Assembly: GCA_963974055.1 (NCBI GenBank)
Contig: CAXBCP010000004.1
Coordinates: forward strand, 148,921-212,920
Source of the DNA: CAXBCP01 sp963974055
GTDB lineage: Bacteria; Pseudomonadota; Alphaproteobacteria; MPNO01; UBA830
Direction of reading: 5' to 3'
DNA: 64,000 nt
Shown in pieces: positions 50,526-59,281 of the stretch (positions are counted from its first letter, which is position 1; each line of letters opens with the position of its first letter). The notes under the pieces are model-generated. The model saw nothing but the letters and a program-made list of their open reading frames with translations. It did no database searches and was not told the origin of the DNA. Both the position numbers and the translations under genes were made by a program.

Positions 50526-51950
50526 ATGTCTGTAGGGTTTCTGGGGGCGCCGCTGCGGGCGGTTTTTCTTTTCACGGGGATAACGGTTGCCGGCCTGGTG
50601 CCTGTGTCTTTTGCCGCCGCGCAGGGCACCGAACTGTCCGGCCGCGCAAAGGCCAGCGATGCCAACAAGAATGGCGTCATCGACCGCGACGAAGCGGGCG
50701 GGCCGCTCAAATCGAATTTCGACGAGATGGACTGTAACAGGTCCGGCACGCTCGACGGCGCGGAAATCCGCGGGTTTTTCACCGGCGAGGAATGTCCGAA
50801 ACAGGCCGCGGCGCCGGCGGCCAGGCCGGCGCAACCGGCCGCGGAACCTGCGGCAAAAGCCGGAACGGCGAAAAAGGGCGGACGCCCGCCGAGCGCGGTG
50901 CGCGTCGATGCCGTGATCAGCGAGCCCTTGTCGCAGACCTATCCGGTGATCGGCCGGCTCGTCACCCGGCGTACCGGCGACGTCGCCGCCAGAATCAACG
51001 GCGCGGTGGCGAAGATGAACGTTTCCGTCGGCGACCGGGTAAAAAAGGGCGACGTGATCGCGGAACTCGCGACCGAACGTCTGGCGGCGCAGCGCGATAA
51101 ATTTTCCGCCGCCCTGTCGACCCGCCAGGCGATGGTTCGGACAGCGCAGGCGGAAATGTCGAAGACGGCGCAGGAACTGCGCCGCATGACGAACCTGCAA
51201 AAATCCTCCGCCTTTTCCCGGGCGCGTTTCGAGGACCTGCAACGGGACGTCGAGGCCCGCAGGGCAACCCTTACCGAACGCCGTTCGCAGCTGAAGGAAG
51301 CCGAGGCCGAGCTCAGCCAGGCGGAAATCGACCTCTATAACAGCGCCATTCGGGCACCCTATAACGGCGTGGTCAGCGAAAAACATACCGAGATCGGCGC
51401 CTATGTGAGCGTCGGCGCGCGGGTGGTCACGCTGATCAGCGACACCCAGATAGAGGTCGAGGCCGAAGTGCCGTCCGACCGCATCGCGGGGCTGACCCCG
51501 GGGACGATCGTGCGGTTCAGGCTCGACGACGGCAGCGATCACCGGGCGACCGTGCGGTCCATCATTCCGCGGGAAAACGCCCGCACCAGAACGCGCCCGG
51601 TGCGCTTCACGCCCCGGTTCGGTGCACTGTCGTCGCAATTCGCCATCAATCAGAGCGTGACGGTGCTGGTGCCGATCGGAAAAGTCCGGCAGGTCGTCAC
51701 CGTACACAAGGATGCGGTTTTGCATCGCGGGCCGAACCGCGTCGTCAGTATCGTCCGGAACGGAAAAGCATTCCCGCGCCAGGTGAAGCTCGGCGCCGCC
51801 GTCGGCAGCCGCTACATCGTCGAGAACGGCCTGAAAGCCGGCGATTTTACGGTTACCCACGGCAACGAAACCCTGCCGCCCGGCGCTGCGGTGCGCGTTC
51901 TGCGCGATGCGGCGCCGCGCATGAATGCGGAACGTAACGAGACCAGGTGA
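50526..51950 (+). CDS. RND efflux periplasmic adaptor with N-terminal EF-hand pair
   Basis: 474 aa. The signal peptide is residues 1-33. Two EF-hand loops follow at 45-56 (DANKNGVIDRDE) and 69-80 (DCNRSGTLDGAE). After a Pro/Ala linker comes the membrane-fusion adaptor: biotin-like hairpin (AKMNVSVGDRVKKGDVIAELAT), a coiled coil around 200-265, and a barrel with APYNGVVSEKHTEIGAYVSVG. It connects the RND pump encoded 50 bases downstream to an outer-membrane channel. EF-hands are unusual in this family and suggest calcium control. TTG 50508 is a possible alternative start. Confidence 0.83.
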   Translation: MSVGFLGAPLRAVFLFTGITVAGLVPVSFAAAQGTELSGRAKASDANKNGVIDRDEAGGPLKSNFDEMDCNRSGTLDGAEIRGFFTGEECPKQAAAPAARPAQPAAEPAAKAGTAKKGGRPPSAVRVDAVISEPLSQTYPVIGRLVTRRTGDVAARINGAVAKMNVSVGDRVKKGDVIAELATERLAAQRDKFSAALSTRQAMVRTAQAEMSKTAQELRRMTNLQKSSAFSRARFEDLQRDVEARRATLTERRSQLKEAEAELSQAEIDLYNSAIRAPYNGVVSEKHTEIGAYVSVGARVVTLISDTQIEVEAEVPSDRIAGLTPGTIVRFRLDDGSDHRATVRSIIPRENARTRTRPVRFTPRFGALSSQFAINQSVTVLVPIGKVRQVVTVHKDAVLHRGPNRVVSIVRNGKAFPRQVKLGAAVGSRYIVENGLKAGDFTVTHGNETLPPGAAVRVLRDAAPRMNAERNETR

Positions 51951-52000
51951 GACCAACCAGCCGGCGCGCGGGACCGGCCTGAAGGGAACGGAGCGGCCCG

Positions 52001-55000
52001 ATGAACATAATCCGGCTTGCCATAGAGCGGCCCATCGCCATCGTCGCGATGGTTTTCATGATTCTGCTGTTCGGCTATGTCGCCCTCCAGCGCATTCCCA
52101 TCCAGATGGCGCCCGACGTTCGCCAGCCGGTCATCATCGTGAAGACCAACTGGCCCGGGGCGGCGCCGCAGGAAGTCGAACGCGAAATCATCAACCCGCA
52201 GGAAGATGAACTGAAAGGCCTCGAAGGCGTCAAGAAAATGACGTCGAGCGCCCAGCGCAACCGCGGCGAAGTCACGCTGGAATTCGGACCCGAAATAAAC
52301 TTCGACCGCGCCCTGCTGCTGGTGGCGAACCGTCTCGACCGTGTGTCCGGCTATCCCGAGGAAGCGGACGAACCGGTCCTGTCCACGTCCGGCACCGAAG
52401 ACAACGCGATTGCCTGGTTCGTGATTACCCGGCAGGACGGCAACAACCGCGAGATGATCACCTATGGCGATTTTCTCAGCGATGTCGTGCAGGAACGTAT
52501 CGAGCGCATCGACGGTGTCGCCGGGGTCAATATCTTCGGCGAGACCGAACGGGAAATGTCGATCACGGTCACGCCCGAAAGCCTCGCCCGCTACGGGATG
52601 ACCGTCAGCGATGTTCTGCGGCGGCTGCGGGCGGCGAATGCGTCGATCACCGGCGGCGATGTCGAAGAGGGCAAACGCCGCTACGTGGTGCGGACCGAGG
52701 GCGACCTGAACACCACGCAACTGGTCGAAGACGTGGTTCTGCGCAGCGACGGCGAGGGCGGCAGCCGCGGCGTCGGACGCGTCGTCGTGCGCGATATCGC
52801 GAATGTGTCGATCGGTTACAAGAAGGCCCAGGCGCGGCTGCGGATGCTGAACCAGCCGGCGCTGGCCTTCAACATCACCCGCGACCAGGGGGCCAATGTC
52901 ATCAAGACCATGGCCGAAGTCCGCCGGGTTGTGAAAGAACTGGCCGACGGCCCCGTTCAGCGCCAGGGCCTGCTGGTGGAACAGGTCTATGACGAGACCG
53001 ACTACATCAACGCGTCCATCGATCTCGTCCGCGAGAACATCCTCTATGGCGGTATTCTCGCGATCATCGTTCTGATGATCTTCCTGCGCTCGTGGCGGCC
53101 GACCGCGGTCGTCGCAATGTCGATCCCGGTGTCGGTTGTCGGCTCGTTCGTGGCCATGGCCATACTCGGCCGGTCGCTGAACGTGATCAGCCTGGCCGGC
53201 ATCGCCTTCGCCGTCGGCATGGTCGTCGATGCGGCGATTGTCGTGCTCGAAAATATATTCCGGTTGCGCCAGGAAGGACGGTCGCGGGCCGAGGCCGCGT
53301 ATTACGGCGCCCAGCAGGTATGGCCCGCGGTGCTGGTATCCGCCCTGACGACGGTGATGGTGTTTATCCCGATCCTGATCATGGATCTCGAGGTCGGCCA
53401 GCTGTTCCGCGATATCGCGGTGGCGATCTCGGTATCGGTCATGCTGTCGCTGCTGGTGGCGGTCACCCTGATTCCGGCGCTGGCGAACGGTCTGCTCGGC
53501 GGACAGAAAACGGAAATGGGCGCGCTTCGGATTCCGGTGCTGGACGATATCGCGCGTGCGTTTACGAGATTCTGGACCGGCTATGCGCGTTTCGTCGCCC
53601 GCAACAAGACGGTCGCGGTGGCGCTGGTTGCCGCGATCGTGGTCGTTGCCGGGTCGATTTCGATCCTGATCATGCCCAAGCTCGACTACCTGCCGAAGGG
53701 CAACCGCAATCTTGTCTTCGGCCTCGTCATGCCGCCGGCGGGCTATAATCTGGATACCAATGAAGGCATTGCGCGCAACGTGGCCGACGCCACGAAAAAA
53801 CACTGGTCGCGCGGGGTCTACAAGGACCTCAACAAGGCGGAAGACCAGAAGATCGACCGCTTTTTCTACGTCGCGCTCCTCGGGCGGGTCTTCATGGCGG
53901 CGACCCATGTAAATCCGCAGATGGCGGGCGAGCTGGAGGCGATCATCGAAGGGCCGGCGCGGGCGGAGCCCGGCGTGTTCGCCTTCATGTTCCAGCCGTC
54001 CCTGTTCGGCCGGTCGATCGGATCGGGCCGGGCGATCGATATCGAAATCTCGGGGCCCGATCTCGAAACGATTTACGGTGTCGGGCGGCAGGTGTTTTTC
54101 GCCGCCCTCGAAGTCCTGCCGCCGGCCCAGGGCAACCGCGTGCGGCCCAAGCCGGCGCTGACGCTCGGCGAACCCGAAGTCCGGATCACGCCGGACCGCA
54201 TCCGGCTGTCGGATAACGGGCTTTCGGCGCGCGAACTCGGCGAATCCGTGGATGCCTTCAATGACGGTATCCGGGTGGCGGAGGTCACGGTCGCGGGCAA
54301 ACGCATCGACCTGACCCTGAAAGGCCCGGAGCCCGCCAAGGAATCGACCCAGGCCATCCGGTCCCTGCCGGTGGTGACGTCCGACGGGCGCATCGTGCCG
54401 GTCGGCAATCTGGCGGATGTGCGCGAAACCACGGGGCCGACGGAAATCCAGCGGATCGAACGGTCCCGCGCGATGGTCGTCAGCGTCAGCCCGCGCGACG
54501 GCATACCGCTCGAAGAAGCGGCGGAACTGATCGAAGCCAAAGTACTGGCCCCGATCCGCGCCAACGGGCTGCCCGAAGGGGTGCGCTTCCGGCTGGGCGG
54601 CAGCGCCGACAAGCTGGCGGAAACCTGGAACCACATGCAGCTCGACCTGCTGATGGCCCTGATCATCGTCTTCCTGGTGATGGCGGTGCTGTTCGAAAGC
54701 TTCATTTATCCCTGGATCGTGATGCTGACCGTCCCGGTCGCGGCGGCGGGCGGGCTCGGCGGGCTGGCGCTTCTCAACACATACGTTCCGCAATCGCTCG
54801 ACATGCTGACCATGCTCGGTTTCGTCATCCTGATCGGGATCGTGGTCAACAACGCGATCCTGCTGGTCCATCAGACCCTGTTCCATATCCGCGAAGACGG
54901 CCTCGACGTGAACATGGCGATCGAGACCGCGACCCGCAACCGCATCCGTCCGATCTTCATGTCGACCCTGACCTCGGTGTTCGGCATGCTGCCGCTGGTG

Positions 55001-55183
55001 GCGGTTCCGGGGGCCGGTTCCGAACTCTATCGCGGCCTCGGCGCGGTGGTGCTGGGCGGGCTGTCGCTGTCGGCGGTGCTCACCATGGCGATCGTGCCGC
55101 CCATGATGTCGATTACCGTCGGCGTTATGGAGCGGCGCAGGGCGCGCAAGGCAAAGGATGCAGAACTCGTCGCTGCCGAGTAA
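52001..55183 (+). CDS. RND efflux pump inner-membrane subunit (HME/HAE-like)
   Basis: 1060 aa, typical RND length with 12 membrane segments and two large periplasmic loops. It begins MNIIRLAIERPIAIVAMVFMILL. The proton-relay helix reads GMVVDAAIVVLENI with D410 followed by Ala, where AcrB has two Asp; the single Asp resembles metal-exporting CusA-type members, although no Met cluster is obvious. The second half has GIVVNNAILLVHQTL. Drives export with the adaptor encoded upstream. No outer-membrane channel gene is adjacent. The substrate could be drugs or metabolites. Confidence 0.9.
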   Translation: MNIIRLAIERPIAIVAMVFMILLFGYVALQRIPIQMAPDVRQPVIIVKTNWPGAAPQEVEREIINPQEDELKGLEGVKKMTSSAQRNRGEVTLEFGPEINFDRALLLVANRLDRVSGYPEEADEPVLSTSGTEDNAIAWFVITRQDGNNREMITYGDFLSDVVQERIERIDGVAGVNIFGETEREMSITVTPESLARYGMTVSDVLRRLRAANASITGGDVEEGKRRYVVRTEGDLNTTQLVEDVVLRSDGEGGSRGVGRVVVRDIANVSIGYKKAQARLRMLNQPALAFNITRDQGANVIKTMAEVRRVVKELADGPVQRQGLLVEQVYDETDYINASIDLVRENILYGGILAIIVLMIFLRSWRPTAVVAMSIPVSVVGSFVAMAILGRSLNVISLAGIAFAVGMVVDAAIVVLENIFRLRQEGRSRAEAAYYGAQQVWPAVLVSALTTVMVFIPILIMDLEVGQLFRDIAVAISVSVMLSLLVAVTLIPALANGLLGGQKTEMGALRIPVLDDIARAFTRFWTGYARFVARNKTVAVALVAAIVVVAGSISILIMPKLDYLPKGNRNLVFGLVMPPAGYNLDTNEGIARNVADATKKHWSRGVYKDLNKAEDQKIDRFFYVALLGRVFMAATHVNPQMAGELEAIIEGPARAEPGVFAFMFQPSLFGRSIGSGRAIDIEISGPDLETIYGVGRQVFFAALEVLPPAQGNRVRPKPALTLGEPEVRITPDRIRLSDNGLSARELGESVDAFNDGIRVAEVTVAGKRIDLTLKGPEPAKESTQAIRSLPVVTSDGRIVPVGNLADVRETTGPTEIQRIERSRAMVVSVSPRDGIPLEEAAELIEAKVLAPIRANGLPEGVRFRLGGSADKLAETWNHMQLDLLMALIIVFLVMAVLFESFIYPWIVMLTVPVAAAGGLGGLALLNTYVPQSLDMLTMLGFVILIGIVVNNAILLVHQTLFHIREDGLDVNMAIETATRNRIRPIFMSTLTSVFGMLPLVAVPGAGSELYRGLGAVVLGGLSLSAVLTMAIVPPMMSITVGVMERRRARKAKDAELVAAE

Positions 55184-55192
55184 ACTGGCCCC

Positions 55193-55942
55193 ATGACCGA
55201 CGAGATTCAGCAGCTTGCCGGGCTGATCGACGAGGCGAAGCGTGTCGTCGTGTTCACCGGCGCCGGCATATCCACGGAATCCGGCATCCCGGATTTCCGC
55301 AGCCCGACCGGTATCTGGTCGCAGATGACCCCGATTTATTTCGACGAATACATGCGCTCCGCCGAGGCGCGGGCCGAAGCCTGGCGCCGGAAATTCGAAA
55401 TCGACAAGGACATGATCGGCGCCGCGCCCAATCGCGGCCACCGCGCCGTCGCCAAGCTGGTGCGCACCGGCAAGGTCAGCGCGGTCGTCACCCAGAATAT
55501 CGACGGGCTGCACCAGGAATCCGGCGTGTCCGACGACCGGATGATCGAACTGCACGGCAATGCGACCTATGCCACCTGCCTGACCTGCGCGGCCCGCTAC
55601 GAGCTGGAGCCGATCAAGGCCGCGTTCCTGGCGTCCGGCGTGCTGCCCCAGTGCAATTTCTGCGGCGGCATCGTGAAGACGGCGACGATTTCATTCGGCC
55701 AGGCGATGCCGGAAGGTCCGATGGAACGCGCCCGCGACGAAACCCTGGCGAGCGACCTGTTCCTCGCGGTCGGTTCGTCCCTGGTGGTCTATCCGGCGGC
55801 CGGTTTTCCGGCCATGGCCAAGCAGAACGGGGCGAAGCTGGTCATCCTCAACCGCGACCCCACCGATCTCGACGGCATCGCCGACCTGGTTCTCAACCGC
55901 GAAATCGGCCCCACCCTCGGCGAAGCGGCGAATGTAAACTGA
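55193..55942 (+). CDS. Sir2-family NAD-dependent protein deacylase
   Basis: 249 aa. NAD site FTGAGISTESGIPDFRSPTGIW, then TQNIDGLHQESG and catalytic ELHGNATYATC. Zinc cysteines are paired as CLTC and CNFC. It removes acyl groups from lysines, giving O-acyl-ADP-ribose and nicotinamide. It starts 9 bases after the RND gene stop, so it may share the transcript, but the association is probably incidental. Converges on the iron-sulfur protein gene. Confidence 0.93.
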   Translation: MTDEIQQLAGLIDEAKRVVVFTGAGISTESGIPDFRSPTGIWSQMTPIYFDEYMRSAEARAEAWRRKFEIDKDMIGAAPNRGHRAVAKLVRTGKVSAVVTQNIDGLHQESGVSDDRMIELHGNATYATCLTCAARYELEPIKAAFLASGVLPQCNFCGGIVKTATISFGQAMPEGPMERARDETLASDLFLAVGSSLVVYPAAGFPAMAKQNGAKLVILNRDPTDLDGIADLVLNREIGPTLGEAANVN

Positions 55943-55948
55943 CGGTCG

Positions 55949-56869
55949 TCAGATCCGGTTCGGCGACCGGTAGCCGTCTTCCTTGCGGATCTTCATGTAG
56001 GATTTGAATATGTCGCGTCTTTCGGGGTTGCCGTTCGCCTTGTGGGCATAGGGGCAGACATCGACGCAGATGTGGCAATAGGCTTCGTTCAGGCGCGAAA
56101 ACGGGTAGCATTTCTCCATATCGATCAGCCAGCGCTTGGTGCCTTCGGTGACGATATGATCGGTCGCGATCGCGTCGCCCGGGCAGTTGTTGCGGCACAG
56201 GTTGCAGGTTTCGCAATAGTCCTGGACGCCGAATTCCATCGGCGCGTCATAGGCGAGCGGGATGTCGGTGGTCACGAAGGCCGGGCGGAAATTGGCGCTG
56301 AGGTCCGGATTGATCAGGCTGCCGTGGCGGCCCAGTTCGCCGAAACCGCACTGGATCATCGCCGGGATCGCCATGATTTCGCTGGCGCCGTTATGGTGCG
56401 CCCAGGCCGGATAGCCCATGTCGCGGATAAACGCGGCCAGCGCCGTGGAAATTTCGGCGACCCGGACATACACGTCATAGGTCTCCGCTTCGATCGCGCG
56501 CGAACCTCTGAGAACGTTCGCATAGTCCTCCTGGACGACCAGTGAAATCACGCTTTTGTGCGGCATGTCGAAATCGGCGGTGATCATGATCGGCGTCAGT
56601 TCGCACGAGCCGACAAGGTCGGCGCCGAGTTCCTTCGCTTTCGCGACGATTTCGGCTGTCACCGCCGCCGCGTCGTTTATCGGGCGTTGCGCCGGATTCA
56701 GCGGTCCGTCGCGGTCTTTGCCCAGCGCCATCCAGCGGGCGTTCGCCGCCGAGCGCACATCGTCCTTCTTGGTCCATTGCGGCACGTTGTCGAGGCCGCG
56801 GTCGTTCAGCATTTTGATCAGCAGGGAATCGGTGAGGCCCTGCATGCGTCGCCAACTGATGCCTTTCAT
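55949..56869 (-). CDS. Short reductive-dehalogenase-like double [4Fe-4S] protein
   Basis: 306 aa. Residues 170-210 read IQCGFGELGRHGSLINPDLS...VTTDIPL, resembling the RdhA/QueG corrinoid domain. Two iron-sulfur sites follow: C219, C222, C225, C229 and C254, C265, C268, C272, both with the CxxC...CP ferredoxin pattern. There is no twin-arginine signal, and it is much shorter than respiratory dehalogenases. It may be a cytoplasmic corrinoid-dependent reductase. It overlaps no gene and follows the methyltransferase by 15 bases. The reaction is unproven. Confidence 0.75.
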   Translation of the reverse strand: MKGISWRRMQGLTDSLLIKMLNDRGLDNVPQWTKKDDVRSAANARWMALGKDRDGPLNPAQRPINDAAAVTAEIVAKAKELGADLVGSCELTPIMITADFDMPHKSVISLVVQEDYANVLRGSRAIEAETYDVYVRVAEISTALAAFIRDMGYPAWAHHNGASEIMAIPAMIQCGFGELGRHGSLINPDLSANFRPAFVTTDIPLAYDAPMEFGVQDYCETCNLCRNNCPGDAIATDHIVTEGTKRWLIDMEKCYPFSRLNEAYCHICVDVCPYAHKANGNPERRDIFKSYMKIRKEDGYRSPNRI

Positions 56870-56884
56870 GGACGGGGCCTCCTG

Positions 56885-58117
56885 TCAGACGGGTTTTCGA
56901 AGAAACATTCTGCTCAAACCATAGAATGAACTGTAGAGCCGGTCGAACCGGGATTTGAAGCCTTCCCAGTCGGGGGCCGCATCCCCGAGACCGGCATGAA
57001 TTTCCGCGAGCGACCGTGTGCCGTCGATCCGGGCCAGGATCGGGGCCGCGAGATCCGGCAGCGGCAGGGAGATTTTCACGCCTTCCATATCGATGTTCAG
57101 CGACATGCCGGGTTTGATCTGCGCGGCCAGCGCGGGGCCGTCCCCGTCCCGCAGCACCGGCACGGTTTCCGGCGTGTCGGCGACGGCCAGGGTATTGTTC
57201 CGGTTGTTGTCGCGCACCGCATACAGGATATGGGTTTTCATGTTGCCGGCGAGCAATTCGGCAAAGGCACAGCGCTGGATCCAGTTGAGCGATTGCGTGT
57301 GCTGCGCCATTTTCGCGTCGTTGAAATAGACGTTCGGCTCGTAGCGCGCCGGGTCGACGAAATTCACCGGGCGGACGCCGCCCTGCTGCATCAGCCCGGC
57401 AAGTTCCGGCACCGAATAGGCCCGGTCGCGGCGATGAAGCAACAGATCGTAAATCCCGGAATCGCCAAGGTCGACATGATCGCCGACATAGGGGTTTCGT
57501 TTCAACCAGTTGGATTCCGGCAGATTGGCCAGCAGGTCCCGCGCCGCGGTAATGCGTTCCGGGTCCGGTGCGGCGCCGGCAATCATCTGCAGCATGGCCT
57601 GCGCGTGATAGACGCCGGTGCGCCCCAGCGGCGCGTAGACCATGATGCCGAGACCGCCTTCGGGTTTCAGGGCGGCGCGTATGGTCCGGAGCCCCGCGAC
57701 CGGGTCCGCCAGGTGATGCAGAACGCCGCAGCAGTCGATGTAGTCGAATTCGCCGAGACCGAGCTTCGGCAGGTCTTCGATCGCGCCCTGGACAAAAGCC
57801 GTGTTGGTCAGGCCGCGCGCGTCGATCCGCGCTTTTGCGATTTGCGACGATGCGGCCGAGATATCGAGATGGACGACTTCGGCGTCGAGCCCGGCGGCCG
57901 CGTGCTGGCTCGCCAGCATGACGGTCGCGTCGCCCGTACCGCCGCCGGCCACCAGGATGCGGAACGGTTTCGATGCGTCGCGGCGGCCGCCGAGAATATG
58001 GTGCTCGATCTCGGCAATGTGGCTGGGCGAGCCCGAGACGAGCCGGTGGGCCTCGTCCGCCGGGTCGCGCGGGGGATAGGGGTAGTGTTCGTACTGGTCG
58101 CGCAGGTCGTCGTTCAT
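56885..58117 (-). CDS. Class I SAM-dependent methyltransferase with C-terminal extra domain
   Basis: 410 aa. The Rossmann SAM site is ILVAGGGTGDATVMLA (54-69), followed by VVHLDISAAS and FDYIDCCGVLHHLADP. The region after about residue 220 is not part of the methyltransferase and ends with IDGTRSLAEIHAGLGD, resembling a small winged or PqqD-like element. ATG 58117 has AGGAAG upstream. It is the first gene of a two-gene unit with the reductive-dehalogenase-like protein. Its substrate is unknown. Confidence 0.78.
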   Translation of the reverse strand: MNDDLRDQYEHYPYPPRDPADEAHRLVSGSPSHIAEIEHHILGGRRDASKPFRILVAGGGTGDATVMLASQHAAAGLDAEVVHLDISAASSQIAKARIDARGLTNTAFVQGAIEDLPKLGLGEFDYIDCCGVLHHLADPVAGLRTIRAALKPEGGLGIMVYAPLGRTGVYHAQAMLQMIAGAAPDPERITAARDLLANLPESNWLKRNPYVGDHVDLGDSGIYDLLLHRRDRAYSVPELAGLMQQGGVRPVNFVDPARYEPNVYFNDAKMAQHTQSLNWIQRCAFAELLAGNMKTHILYAVRDNNRNNTLAVADTPETVPVLRDGDGPALAAQIKPGMSLNIDMEGVKISLPLPDLAAPILARIDGTRSLAEIHAGLGDAAPDWEGFKSRFDRLYSSFYGLSRMFLRKPV

Positions 58118-58173
58118 CGATACTTTCTTCCTTAGCCTTGCGCGATTCATCTCCGACTGTAGAATCGCGCGCC

Positions 58174-58719
58174 ATGCGTGGATATTTTGGTATCGGAATC
58201 GAGGGCGTCAGCAAACCGATGAATGTCGGCAACCTGATCCGGTCGGCACATGCCTTCGGTGCGAGCTTCGTCTTCACCGTCGCCGCCAATTGCGATCTTT
58301 CCGATAGTCCGGCCGATACCTCCGATACGCCTGCACAGGTGCCGTTCTACCCATTCGATTCAATCGAGTCGATGCGCCTGCCCGAAGGCTGCGCGCTGGT
58401 CGGTATCGAGATCGACGATACCGCGGTCGATCTCCCCAGTTTCCGCCATCCGCGCCGGGCGGCCTATGTTCTGGGCATGGAGCGGATCGGCCTTAGTCCT
58501 GCCATGGTTGCGTGTTGTGATCATCTCGTGAAGATTCCGACGAAATTTTCACTAAACCTTGCGACCACGGGCGGCATCGTTATGTATGACCGCATGTTGT
58601 CCGCGCGCAGTTTTGCCAACCGGCCGGTCATGCCCGGCGGCGCGACGGAGCCCCTGGCCGAGCACGTATTCGGTACGCCGGTCATCGGCCGGAAAAAGAG
58701 ATCTTTGAAAGGAACCTGA
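58174..58719 (+). CDS. SpoU/TrmH-family RNA 2'-O-methyltransferase-like protein
   Basis: 181 aa SPOUT protein. Motif 1 KPMNVGNLIRSAHAFGA, motif 2 YVLGMERIGLSP, motif 3 IPTKFSLNLATTGGIVMYDRM, forming the knot that binds SAM. Such enzymes methylate tRNA or rRNA ribose. ATG 58174 gives the typical compact size; the reading frame is open upstream into the divergent methyltransferase. Its stop overlaps the IalB gene start (TGATG). Confidence 0.86.
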   Translation: MRGYFGIGIEGVSKPMNVGNLIRSAHAFGASFVFTVAANCDLSDSPADTSDTPAQVPFYPFDSIESMRLPEGCALVGIEIDDTAVDLPSFRHPRRAAYVLGMERIGLSPAMVACCDHLVKIPTKFSLNLATTGGIVMYDRMLSARSFANRPVMPGGATEPLAEHVFGTPVIGRKKRSLKGT

Positions 58720-59219
58720 TGAAATACTTTGCCACCGCCCTGATATGCGCACTGGCTGCGACGGCGTCTCCGGCCCTGGCCAAACAGATCGGCGTCTTCA
58801 AGGACTGGTCGGCCCATAGCGACGGCAAGGCCAAATCGCTCACCTGCTGGATCTACAGCGAGCCGGTCAAGGACGAGGGCAAGTACACGAAACGCGGCCG
58901 GATCTACATACTGGTGACCCATCGCCCGGGCGAAAACACCGTCAACCAGGTCCAGTTCACTGCGGGCTACACCTTCAAGAAGGGCAGCGCCGTCCGTGTG
59001 GCGATCGGCACAAGGAAATTCGAGCTGTTTACCAATGCCGACACCGCCTGGGCCCGCAGCGCGAAAGACGACGCGGCGCTTGTTGCGGCCATGCGGGGCG
59101 GCGCCAGGATGATCGTTGTCGGTGAATCGTCGCGCGGGACCAAAACCACGGATACCTATTCGCTGTCCGGAATCACCGCCGCGCATAACGCAATCGGCAA
59201 GGCCTGCGGCGTTAAATAG
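58719..59219 (+). CDS. Invasion-associated locus B (IalB) family periplasmic protein
   Basis: 166 aa. Signal peptide residues 1-21 (MKYFATALICALAATASPALA) cut before KQIGVFKDWSAHSDG. The mature protein has the IalB core CWIYSEPVKDEG...RGRIYILVTHRPGE, with two cysteines (in LTCWIY and KACGVK) that could pair. IalB proteins are common in alphaproteobacteria, and outside Bartonella the role is unclear. Coupled to the SpoU gene. Confidence 0.84.
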   Translation: MKYFATALICALAATASPALAKQIGVFKDWSAHSDGKAKSLTCWIYSEPVKDEGKYTKRGRIYILVTHRPGENTVNQVQFTAGYTFKKGSAVRVAIGTRKFELFTNADTAWARSAKDDAALVAAMRGGARMIVVGESSRGTKTTDTYSLSGITAAHNAIGKACGVK

Positions 59220-59281
59220 GCGCCTCCGGGCGCTTTGCCGACGCGATTTCCTATCGCGTTTTATTGTTCTAGACTGCCCGG

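Noticed and set aside
51812..55555. Open reading frame of about 1247 codons on the minus strand
   Set aside because: It lies wholly opposite the RND pump and its neighbours, has low-complexity His/Asp/Gln-rich composition and no recognisable domain; a shadow of GC-rich coding sequence.
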